DNA from: a virus
Virus record (IMG/VR): IMGVR_UViG_3300046804_005139
Coordinates: 1 to 20,170 of that record
Reading direction: 5' to 3' (one strand)
DNA length: 20,170 nucleotides
Shown: positions 1 to 4,781 of the stretch, one piece after another
Layout: every line of letters starts with the position of its first letter
How positions within the stretch are numbered: position 1 is the first letter of the stretch
Position numbers and translations under genes: made by a program
The notes under the pieces: generated by a model
What the model saw: only the letters and a program-made list of their open reading frames with translations
Databases searched by the model: none
What the model was told of the DNA's origin: nothing

Positions 1-192
1 GCCATTCGTGACCTCGGTAGACCTTCCGCCCCAATTGGTGGCACCGCAGCGGGTGGCGGGGTGACTAATATTGTGCAAGGTGGCAATACGATGATGGGCG
101 GTGGAGGTGGTGGTAACGCAGCGCAAATCATTCCCGCACCCATTGATCGTGAACCAACTATTCGACGTATTCTTGACGGTGCCCTCTCTTAA
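1..192 (+). CDS. C-terminal end of a Gly-rich protein (partial)
   Basis: Frame 1 is open from the left edge to a TAA at 190-192, giving 63 residues. The visible part is rich in Gly and Ala, with a Gly run after Met-Met, and ends in a charged segment (IDREPTIRRILDGALS). No domain is recognisable. It is one of only two plus-strand genes seen here and converges on gp32; the two share the terminator hairpin just after its stop. Gly-rich tails like this occur in phage structural proteins and in some lysis or baseplate proteins, but nothing here decides between them. The start lies outside the window. Confidence 0.75.
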   Translation, partial: AIRDLGRPSAPIGGTAAGGGVTNIVQGGNTMMGGGGGGNAAQIIPAPIDREPTIRRILDGALS

Positions 193-193
193 A

Positions 194-226
194 CAAAAAA
201 CCCCCACGAAGTTGCCTTCGTGGGGG
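194..226 (-). terminator. Rho-independent terminator after gp32
   Basis: A 10-bp perfect stem (CCCCCACGAA with TTCGTGGGGG, 201-226) has a 6-nt loop. On the minus strand it is followed by TTTTTTGTTT, a classical intrinsic terminator for the gp32 transcript. On the plus strand no T-tract follows, so it would stop the convergent gene only weakly. A second 6-bp hairpin (236-251, TCACCG with CGGTGA) lies between the gp32 stop and this one. Confidence 0.85.
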
Positions 227-251
227 CGCTGTGACTCACCGTGAGCGGTGA

Positions 252-1181
252 TTACTCGTCGTCGAACTTCGACAGACGTGCGTCCACTTCATCATCCTCA
301 TCATCATCATCGGACACAGAGGGAGGCGTCCACGGACGAGCCGCAGCAGAGGGAGCCGGCGCAGGATCTTCGGTGCGACCCAACGACCGACGCGGAGCAG
401 GAGTCACATCTCCCGCATCATGCGGCGTGAGATATGCCGCCGTATCGAAACCCATCACGCGATCAAGTTTCTTCTTGAGTTCGTCGTAGGACTTAAACTT
501 GTCCGGCGACACAATCTCGGTGAGCGACCGCAGACCATTCAAGGCCTGAAGAATCGCCTTCTCGTCACCCTTCAGCAGCGGCGACGGAGACTCAAACACC
601 GAGTCATCATAGTTAGGGAATCCCGCCTGCTTCTTCTGACGCAGACGGAAGTTGGCCCCTTCAAGGACATGGAAGGGATCGAACGGCGTATCCTGCTCGT
701 ATTCCGGTTCGATGGCCTTCTTAATCTTCTCGAAAATCTTCTTGCCATAGCGGAACAGGAACACCTTCCCTTCGTTCTCGGGATTGCCCTTGTCCTGAAT
801 GACGTAGATATTGGAGACATAGGTCTGCTTCCGCGACTGCTTGCGCACCTGATCACGGAGCGTTTCGTCCTTTGTGCCCCACAGACGACTATTGTATTCT
901 CCGAGTGGGTCATTCTCACCGAGCGTGGTGCGGCTCAGTTCGATATACCAGCCATTCGGACCTTCGAAGGCGTGACGATAGAACGTCACAAACGGCAGTG
1001 ACTCAGGGGGAGGCGCGGGCAGAAAACGAATAATCGCACTACCATTGCCTGCTTTGTCAACCGTAGGCTTCCAATACCCTTCATCGGAATTAGAATTTTC
1101 ACCAGAGGTGGTTTTTACGGCCTGCCGCAATTTATCAAGTGAGGTGGTTTTAAGAAGCGAGTGAAACTGAGAGGGAGACAT
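252..1181 (-). CDS. 32: gp32-like single-stranded DNA-binding protein
   Basis: T4 gp32 family: coats single-stranded DNA during replication, recombination and repair and recruits replisome partners. The 309 residues keep the family layout. There is a basic N-terminal segment, then the core with GNGSAIIRFLP (about 45-55), HAFEGPNGWYIE (70-81), NPENEGKVF (133-141) and WEGANF-like LEGANF. The tail ends in an acidic run (DDDDEDDEVD) and FDDE, the usual protein-interaction tail. T4 gp32 binds zinc through one His and three Cys. H70 is kept, but S83, L93 and Y96 stand where the cysteines should be, and the whole protein has no Cys. Cyanophage gp32 proteins share this loss as far as I recall. The start has AAGGA 6-7 nt upstream. 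It has its own promoter (TTGCAA-17-TATACT) and a repeated leader. Confidence 0.95.
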   Translation of the reverse strand: MSPSQFHSLLKTTSLDKLRQAVKTTSGENSNSDEGYWKPTVDKAGNGSAIIRFLPAPPPESLPFVTFYRHAFEGPNGWYIELSRTTLGENDPLGEYNSRLWGTKDETLRDQVRKQSRKQTYVSNIYVIQDKGNPENEGKVFLFRYGKKIFEKIKKAIEPEYEQDTPFDPFHVLEGANFRLRQKKQAGFPNYDDSVFESPSPLLKGDEKAILQALNGLRSLTEIVSPDKFKSYDELKKKLDRVMGFDTAAYLTPHDAGDVTPAPRRSLGRTEDPAPAPSAAARPWTPPSVSDDDDEDDEVDARLSKFDDE

Positions 1182-1196
1182 GCTTATCCTTTCGAC

Positions 1197-1219
1197 ATAG
1201 GTTCATAGGTGATATAGGT
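1197..1219 (-). promoter_or_regulatory. Threefold ACCTAT repeat in the gp32 leader
   Basis: On the minus strand ACCTAT occurs three times at 8-9 nt intervals, at 1214-1219, 1205-1210 and 1197-1202, ending just before the ribosome binding site of gp32. T4 gp32 represses its own translation by binding an unstructured, repetitive leader next to a pseudoknot. An equivalent role here is an inference; no pseudoknot was identified. Confidence 0.35.
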
Positions 1220-1235
1220 AACGACAACAACGACT

Positions 1236-1264
1236 AGTATATCCTACCCGAGTTTATCTTGCAA
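1236..1264 (-). promoter_or_regulatory. Sigma70-like promoter for gp32
   Basis: On the minus strand TTGCAA (1264-1259) and TATACT (1241-1236) are separated by 17 nt. This is the only -10 box of its series with a well-placed -35. It lies between the stop of gp33 and gp32 and would give a leader of about 45-50 nt. Confidence 0.65.
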
Positions 1265-1525
1265 GCAGGAATTATCTTTCAGGAGTTTTTTGCCTGACAT
1301 TTCTTCCATTAACGCTAACTTCAATTTAGGTGTGAGCAGACTCTTCACCGATTCATATTCACGATCATAATGTTCACACAACTCAATAATGGCATCAAAA
1401 TGCGTCAATTGGTACCGACGCACCAATGTTTGTACCACACGGGTGAATTCTTGGGGCGTCGGTACCGTACCGAGTTGCTCATCGCCACGTTGAAACATCT
1501 TGCCATAACCAGATACATTCATCAT
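1244..1525 (-). CDS. 33: gp33-like late-transcription coactivator
   Basis: About 93 residues from the ATG-ATG pair at 1525. The body TPQEFTRVVQTLVRRYQLTH, followed by DAIIELCEHYDREYESVKSL and LTPKLKLALMEEMS, matches the pattern of the phage late-transcription coactivator family (gp33). These small proteins link the sliding clamp and the late sigma to host RNA polymerase at TATAAATA promoters; the T4 role is established, the transfer here is by resemblance. Its place beside gp32 also fits T4-like phages. A GTG start at 1549 is possible in frame, but neither start has a good ribosome binding site. An extended -10 box ends 12 nt before the ATG, so the mRNA would have a very short leader. Confidence 0.7.
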   Translation of the reverse strand: MMNVSGYGKMFQRGDEQLGTVPTPQEFTRVVQTLVRRYQLTHFDAIIELCEHYDREYESVKSLLTPKLKLALMEEMSGKKLLKDNSCLQDKLG

Positions 1526-1537
1526 CGCTGCACCATT

Positions 1538-1546
1538 AGTATACCA
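1538..1546 (-). promoter_or_regulatory. Extended -10 promoter, TGGTATACT, for gp33
   Basis: Minus-strand TGGTATACTA lies in the gap between the endolysin stop and the gp33 ATG, 12 nt before that ATG. No convincing -35 is present. It belongs to the recurring TGnTATACTA series. Confidence 0.55.
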
Positions 1547-1548
1547 CA

Positions 1549-2103
1549 CTATCCGCGATAAAATTTATGTTGTCCAATCGTGACCACATATTCCAACGTC
1601 TTTGACCATGCCGGTTTAATATCCGTTCGATGAAAATGTGTAACAGGATACTCTTCTTCCAGTTCGGCACGTTCTTGTAAAAAGAGTGTGGCCAATTTTA
1701 CATACTGAGTCGGCGGGCGACGCATCCAATTCGAACGGTGTAACGTCCACGAGTACTGATAGGGTTGATAGACAACGCCACAGATAGACGAGGAATATCC
1801 AGGCAAACCGACCCGATTAAAGACGGTGGCGGCCACGGCTTGCATTCCCTCAAAAGATTCTGTGCCGGCTTCAAAAAATATAACTTGTGCCAAACATAGA
1901 GTTGCGTTCGATGGGCGCACGACCCGACGACGAGCCATCGGACTGGGTTGAACATGCGGCGGTCCACTAAGTGTCGCCGCAACCGACAGAACCGAAGGTA
2001 GCGGCGTGGGCGGCGTCACCAGCGACGGGGCTGACATAAACGCAATGAGTATCATCCACACAGCGAATACGCGACTCACCCATTCACGAGCGGTTTGAAG
2101 CAT
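1549..2103 (-). CDS. SleB-type cell wall hydrolase (endolysin)
   Basis: 184 residues. A hydrophobic N-terminal segment (about 8-25, VSRVFAVWMILIAFMSA) acts as a signal peptide or signal anchor. A Pro-rich linker follows, then a SleB/CwlJ hydrolase domain from about residue 65. The domain shows LAQVIFFEAGTESFEG with its likely catalytic Glu (about 78), VAATVFNRV, and a late THFHRT segment ending in GQHKFYRG. This family cleaves peptidoglycan. Export through the host Sec system would make it a SAR-type or secreted endolysin. The start at 2103 is chosen for AAGGAG 6 nt upstream; a longer reading from 2139 has none. The stop lies just ahead of the gp33 promoter. A 31-bp repeat lies about 48 nt upstream of the start. 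Confidence 0.85.
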   Translation of the reverse strand: MLQTAREWVSRVFAVWMILIAFMSAPSLVTPPTPLPSVLSVAATLSGPPHVQPSPMARRRVVRPSNATLCLAQVIFFEAGTESFEGMQAVAATVFNRVGLPGYSSSICGVVYQPYQYSWTLHRSNWMRRPPTQYVKLATLFLQERAELEEEYPVTHFHRTDIKPAWSKTLEYVVTIGQHKFYRG

Positions 2104-2150
2104 ACGTACTCCTTCTGGTGTAATTCGAATTCGTAGCATATAATATAATT

Positions 2151-2181
2151 GCCGGTTTGACTCAGCAGAGCCGGCGTGCTG
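2151..2181 (-). repeat. 31-bp direct repeat, copy A
   Basis: GCCGGTT, four variable bases, then a 20-base identical block (plus-strand reading). The matching copy is at 2498-2528. On the minus strand it can fold as GCCGG with CCGGC, or as CAGCA with TGCTG. It starts 11 nt after the collar gene and lies upstream of the endolysin. No T-tract follows this copy, so terminator function is doubtful. Confidence 0.7.
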
Positions 2182-2192
2182 TCGTCAGATGC

Positions 2193-2477
2193 TTACGGAC
2201 GCGGCGGATAGACGCCGTAGACGCAGATACACTTGCGAGGTTTACCCTGACTGAGTGAGACATTAAACGGAATTGGTTGACCCGACGCATCGCGCTCGCG
2301 GAGATCCGGTACCGCGAAATTCGTCTGACCGTTCCCGCCATAATACGTGCTAATCAAACTATACAATGCCTGATACTGCGCAATAGGCAGCACAGACCCA
2401 TCGCAATCATGCCAATATTCTGGCGCAAAATTTCCCGCGAATGTACCAATCTCTCCAATAAACGGATCCACACCCAT
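2193..2477 (-). CDS. Miniature tail-collar (microcystin-dependent-protein-like) protein
   Basis: 94 residues from an ATG with GGAGG 5 nt upstream. It opens as MGVDPFIGEIGTFAGNFAPE, followed by HDCDGSVLPIAQYQALYSL and YYGGNGQTNFAVPDLR, the signature of the phage Tail Collar/MdpB family found in tail-fibre tips and related surface proteins. Full-length relatives are usually 170-200 residues. Here the long middle part is missing, and the sequence goes almost directly to the family's C-terminal motif (CICVYGVYPPRP, compare the usual IALQGIFPSR). It looks like a compact but intact version rather than a truncation, since both ends are kept. It sits between the tmRNA and the endolysin, with a 31-bp repeat on each side. 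Confidence 0.8.
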   Translation of the reverse strand: MGVDPFIGEIGTFAGNFAPEYWHDCDGSVLPIAQYQALYSLISTYYGGNGQTNFAVPDLRERDASGQPIPFNVSLSQGKPRKCICVYGVYPPRP

Positions 2478-2497
2478 TGTTACCTCCAATAAAAAAT

Positions 2498-2528
2498 GCC
2501 GGTTAATATCAGCAGAGCCGGCGTGCTG
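2498..2528 (-). repeat. 31-bp direct repeat, copy B, terminator-like
   Basis: Matches copy A at 27 of 31 positions, the four differing bases being contiguous. On the minus strand the GCCGG with CCGGC hairpin is followed by ATTTTTTATTG, so this copy looks like an intrinsic terminator for the tmRNA coding piece. It is followed directly by the ribosome binding site of the collar gene. Confidence 0.65.
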
Positions 2529-2530
2529 GT

Positions 2531-2905
2531 GACGAGCGTTTCCCCTCCTCACAACGAGGCGTGCTTTCTGTTGCCCGGTACGACGCCAATACCGCGTACG
2601 GTATTCAATAGGAACCCGTACAAGTGCTGCTAGGCAGCCATTGCGTAACTGTAGTTGTCAGTTACTGGTGTCTCTGTTTAACGTCAGCGACTTGACGACT
2701 GTCTCCATGTCGTTCTGCCGATACCCCGTCGAAGCCTTGTCGCCCCCATCAGAAACAATCATCTGGCGAAACCCATGATAATAAAGATTCACCGCTGCGA
2801 GAATACCCCAACAAATTCCGAATGTAATCATGATTGCTTCTGGTGGAGGCGGCGGGAGTCGAACCCGCGTCCGCGATATCCGTTCAACACTTCATCGACA
2901 ATATC
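2531..2905 (-). ncRNA. ssrA: Circularly permuted (two-piece) tmRNA
   Basis: tmRNA frees stalled ribosomes and tags the nascent peptide for proteolysis. The 3' part comes first on the minus strand (2905-2841). It has the T arm (GGACGCGGGTTCGACTCCCG) and the acceptor 3' strand CGCCTCC, then A and an encoded CCA. A 93-nt spacer (2840-2748) follows. Next is the 5' end GGGGGCGACAAGGCTTCGAC (2747 onward); GGGGGCG pairs with CGCCTCC over 7 bp including one G-U. The spacer ends continue this helix: CAGAAGCAATCAT (2842-2830) pairs with ATGATTGTTTCTG (2762-2750). The P2 strands GTATC and GATAT also pair. The tag frame ends at TAG 2630-2632 and reads TDNYSYAMAA if the resume codon is ACT at 2660-2662, as CAGTA before it suggests. 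The stop lies in a GCTGC/GCAGC hairpin. Outer ends are approximate. Confidence 0.9.
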
Positions 2906-2907
2906 AA

Positions 2908-2914
2908 TATTTAG
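2908..2914 (-). promoter_or_regulatory. Late-type box CTAAATA before the tmRNA
   Basis: Minus-strand CTAAATA overlaps the TAA stop of the gene at 2911-3105 and lies directly before the first tmRNA piece. Transcription starting 5-7 nt downstream would begin near 2902, a sensible 5' end for the acceptor piece. One of the recurring TAAATA series. Confidence 0.4.
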
Positions 2915-3105
2915 GCAAAACCTTCGTCTCTTGGGTCATCATGCGCAATCAGATGATCCCCATTTGATACATGTAAGACCGACGCAATTTTTGCCACCGC
3001 ATCACGAATCGCTTGGTCGTTCATCGCAATATTAGCATAGTAAATCTTGGTAATCATGTCATCGCACCACTGGTAGTACTCTTCGACATTCTTAAATTTT
3101 GGCAT
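2911..3105 (-). CDS. Hypothetical small protein, 64 residues
   Basis: No family recognised. The sequence (starting MPKFKNVEEYYQWCDDMITK) is predicted to be mostly helical, soluble and mildly acidic. It starts a few bases after the nuclease gene stop; the end of that gene (TTAGGATAA) supplies the ribosome binding site, so translation is probably coupled. Codon use resembles the neighbours. The permuted tmRNA begins right after its stop. Confidence 0.7.
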   Translation of the reverse strand: MPKFKNVEEYYQWCDDMITKIYYANIAMNDQAIRDAVAKIASVLHVSNGDHLIAHDDPRDEGFA

Positions 3106-3109
3106 ATGC

Positions 3110-3862
3110 TTATCCTAACACGGTATTTACTTGTTGCGCGAACATATCAACACGAGTTCGAAGGGATTCGCGCCACTGCGCGACTTCCGTTTCTTGCCAC
3201 AAAATACGATCCGGCAACAACTGCGCAATGACCACCGTATCAATCGGTCCTCGACCCCAATGCTCGGTCAGTGCGTCGGCATAAAACGTACCCTGTATCG
3301 CATAATTATCCAATCGATTACCGCTCTTACGTTTTTTGCCAGTTTTGAAATCCAAAATCGCATGGCGCCCATCCTGTAATTCTACCGCCATGTCCATGCG
3401 TCCCGCAATTCCATACGCCGTCGAGGCCACACGAGTTTCTGAGGCAACCACTGCGCGTAACTGCGTATTCAACACGGTCGCAATATGCGCACCATAGGCG
3501 ACATCTTCGGGTTCTTCAAACAGCGACCACCCAATCTGCTGTCGTGTCACAAAATATTCGCAAAATTTATGCCACCGAGTGCCCCGCGAGGCCGCTTTCT
3601 CTGTGATTGAGGTAGCCGCGGCATGCCCAACTCGCTGTCGCCATTGCTGAAGCGATTTTCGGCCCTCGTCATCCGTGGCGGAAATCAAATTAGAAATCGA
3701 CGGAAACAATTGCCCGTCGTACAGATACCATCGTTTGCCATCGTGTAACGTTTCAGTAATTGGCAATGAAAGCGTCAGTGGTGTATACGTAATGGTACAT
3801 GCCGGCACACCGTGCGCGGTATACGACGTAATGGGAAACTGTTGCTCATTCCACACAGACAT
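3110..3862 (-). CDS. PD-(D/E)XK exonuclease, RecB/Cas4-like
   Basis: 250 residues. The PD-(D/E)XK nuclease core is visible. RGTRWHKFCE (93-102) matches the GTxxHxxxE helix, GIAGRMDMAV (151-160) carries the metal-binding Asp157, and ILDFKTGKKRK (169-179) carries Asp171 and Lys173 of the DxK signature. The preceding FPSISNLISAT and LQQWRQRVG segments are typical of the exonuclease version common in T4-like marine phages. It probably acts in DNA recombination, end processing or host DNA breakdown. No ribosome binding site precedes the ATG. Instead TGGTATACT ends 7 nt before it, so the mRNA is predicted to be leaderless. It is followed by a coupled small gene. Confidence 0.85.
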   Translation of the reverse strand: MSVWNEQQFPITSYTAHGVPACTITYTPLTLSLPITETLHDGKRWYLYDGQLFPSISNLISATDDEGRKSLQQWRQRVGHAAATSITEKAASRGTRWHKFCEYFVTRQQIGWSLFEEPEDVAYGAHIATVLNTQLRAVVASETRVASTAYGIAGRMDMAVELQDGRHAILDFKTGKKRKSGNRLDNYAIQGTFYADALTEHWGRGPIDTVVIAQLLPDRILWQETEVAQWRESLRTRVDMFAQQVNTVLG

Positions 3863-3869
3863 AGCAGTT

Positions 3870-3878
3870 AGTATACCA
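3870..3878 (-). promoter_or_regulatory. Extended -10 promoter giving a leaderless mRNA
   Basis: Minus-strand TGGTATACT ends 7 nt before the ATG of the nuclease gene, and there is no ribosome binding site. A weak TTGTCA lies 15 nt upstream of the -10 box. The palindromic core GTATAC might also serve the divergent plus-strand gene. Confidence 0.6.
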
Positions 3879-3883
3879 TAAAT

Positions 3884-4039
3884 ATGAGTATGACAACTCT
3901 TATTATTGTGCTATTACTTGGATTTGTTGCCGTATGGGCAGTGGCTGGATGGTCGCTCTATACGCAGCGAATTCCGCCGACTCCAACCACAACTCCTGCC
4001 TATTTAACGGATTGCGATCCAGGCGACGAAACGGATTAG
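3884..4039 (+). CDS. Small single-pass membrane protein, 51 residues
   Basis: A plus-strand frame fills the gap between two minus-strand genes. It starts MSMTTLIIVLLLGFVAV and has one clear transmembrane segment (about 4-25). A Pro/Thr-rich stretch follows, then an acidic tail (TDCDPGDETD) with one Cys. No family recognised; holin-, spanin- or anti-immunity-like roles are possible but unsupported. No ribosome binding site is seen. CATAAATA overlaps the first ATG and ends 5 nt before the second in-frame ATG (3890), so the true start may be residue 3 on a leaderless mRNA. The stop overlaps the tail of the minus-strand FmdB-like gene by 4 nt. The case rests on the coherent membrane-linker-acidic layout. 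Confidence 0.5.
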   Translation: MSMTTLIIVLLLGFVAVWAVAGWSLYTQRIPPTPTTTPAYLTDCDPGDETD

Positions 4040-4314
4040 ATTTCACGTTTGCCTGGTTGAGGCACGTTAATCGTACTGCGCAAATTATTCTTTTTCATTC
4101 GTGCTAATTTATCCGTCCATGTAGTCGGTAAGTTTGCACGACCCAAACGGAACGCATCACCCAACGCCGGCGCCGACGGAATGCGTTCAATACTATTTGC
4201 TGCTTCGCAAAGTGGGCAGGGTTCTGTCAGGGGAATATCGCGTTGGTCATAGGGAAGCATAATATCTTCAATCACTGCGTCACACGCGGTGCAGCGATAG
4301 TCATACATGGGCAT
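4036..4314 (-). CDS. FmdB-type zinc-ribbon protein (first of two)
   Basis: 92 residues. MPMYDYRCTACDAVIEDIML and PLTEPCPLCEAANSIERIPS form the four-Cys FmdB/CxxC_CxxC zinc ribbon (C8, C11, C33, C36). Its C-terminal extension is basic. These ribbons are frequent in phages; a regulatory or nucleic-acid-binding role is assumed for the family, not shown. GAGGA lies about 7 nt before the ATG. The gene follows a leader of about 420 nt containing a structured RNA and a short ORF. A second, shorter ribbon of the same kind lies at 9954-10139. Confidence 0.85.
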   Translation of the reverse strand: MPMYDYRCTACDAVIEDIMLPYDQRDIPLTEPCPLCEAANSIERIPSAPALGDAFRLGRANLPTTWTDKLARMKKNNLRSTINVPQPGKREI

Positions 4315-4360
4315 AAGATATCCTCATTTTGAAAAAAACGTGACTGGACCATTCTGTCTT

Positions 4361-4367
4361 TATTTAT
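4361..4367 (-). promoter_or_regulatory. TAAATA box upstream of the FmdB-like gene
   Basis: Minus-strand AATAAATAAAG lies 47 nt before the ATG of the zinc-ribbon gene. It matches the core of the T4 late promoter, but the context is AT-rich, so the match is weak evidence. Confidence 0.25.
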
Positions 4368-4393
4368 TGTGTACTGTAAATGATATATGTTTG

Positions 4394-4468
4394 CGGCTGG
4401 TGAGGAGAGACACCTCTCCCATTCAAGGGAGTAAAAGGTGTCTGACCGGTGCTTGCGTCTTGGAGCCG
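4394..4468 (-). ncRNA. Candidate structured RNA in the leader
   Basis: A strong hairpin at 4408-4443 is built from AGACACCT with AGGTGTCT (8 bp) and an inner CTCCC with GGGAG (5 bp). It has a 6-nt loop and a 4-nt one-sided bulge. It is enclosed by CGGCT (4394-4398) with AGCCG (4464-4468). No coding frame with start signals uses this segment, and it does not match a riboswitch I can name. It lies about 80 nt upstream of the zinc-ribbon gene on the minus strand and may be a leader element or an independent small RNA. Confidence 0.45.
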
Positions 4469-4491
4469 GAATCGACATGGATAAGAGGAGA

Positions 4492-4578
4492 TTACTGTCG
4501 GCGGTTAGCCTGTACCGACCGATACTCGTGTGAGTACCGCTCCAGCCTCTCGCATTGCTGCCCAACGGGATGACTCAT
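4492..4578 (-). CDS. Short leader ORF, 28 codons
   Basis: ATG at 4578 with GGAGGAT 7 nt upstream, the best ribosome binding site in this stretch. The peptide (MSHPVGQQCERLERYSHEYR and eight further residues) is hydrophilic with no known motif. Its ATG lies inside an 8-bp stem and its ribosome binding site in the loop, so translation may be conditional. It could be a leader peptide controlling the structured RNA or the zinc-ribbon gene downstream, or a free miniprotein. Confidence 0.4.
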   Translation of the reverse strand: MSHPVGQQCERLERYSHEYRSVQANRRQ

Positions 4579-4604
4579 AACCGTTATCCTCCAATCATGA
4601 GTCA
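4571..4604 (-). promoter_or_regulatory. Hairpin sequestering a start codon
   Basis: TGACTCAT (4604-4597 on the minus strand) pairs perfectly with ATGAGTCA (4578-4571). The latter contains the start codon of the 28-codon ORF. The 18-nt loop holds its ribosome binding site. The arrangement resembles translational control hairpins; this is an inference from pairing alone. Confidence 0.45.
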
Positions 4605-4781
4605 CTGTGGGTCGTCAGGTTCGACGTGCCCCACATCATTGTGTTACATTATGACGTTCCCATCATACACTCGCGGGTCTCGCGCCGATACGATTGCACG
4701 GACACTGAAGCCGCGGTACGTATCTGATTAGATGGTAGTATATAGCAAAATCGAACCACTACAACTTATGCCACAATATTT
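4605..4781 (-). other. Gap without a recognised gene
   Basis: The 5' part of the long leader and the intergenic spacer. Apart from the TATACT box at 4737-4742 nothing convincing is seen: the short frames lack ribosome binding sites. The T-arm-like GGTTCGA at 4619 has no pairing flanks, so it is not a tRNA. Confidence 0.4.
4737..4742 (-). promoter_or_regulatory. -10 box TATACT opening the 4.3-4.7 kb leader
   Basis: Minus-strand TATATACTACC with a weak TTGTAG 16 nt upstream. This copy lacks the TG of the extended form. It would drive the leader with the short ORF, the structured RNA and the zinc-ribbon gene. Confidence 0.4.

Noticed and set aside
420-1001. Plus-strand frame of 193 codons
   Set aside because: Antisense to gp32, which is securely identified; no start signals.
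2193-2552. Longer 119-residue start for the collar gene
   Set aside because: The extension would be read through the 31-bp repeat and the tmRNA end; GGAGG stands right before the internal ATG at 2477, and the collar domain begins there.
2775-3035. Plus-strand frame of 86 codons containing WWRRRESNPRP
   Set aside because: This string is the well-known false translation of the 3' end of a tRNA or tmRNA on the opposite strand; here it reads the permuted tmRNA acceptor piece.
4272-4565. Minus-strand frame of 97 codons across the leader
   Set aside because: It overlaps the FmdB-like gene in another frame, runs through the strong hairpin at 4408-4443 and has no ribosome binding site at any Met.
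4612-4640. Possible tRNA T arm (GGTTCGA)
   Set aside because: Flanking bases do not pair and no acceptor or anticodon arm is found; no tRNA gene was recognised anywhere in the window.
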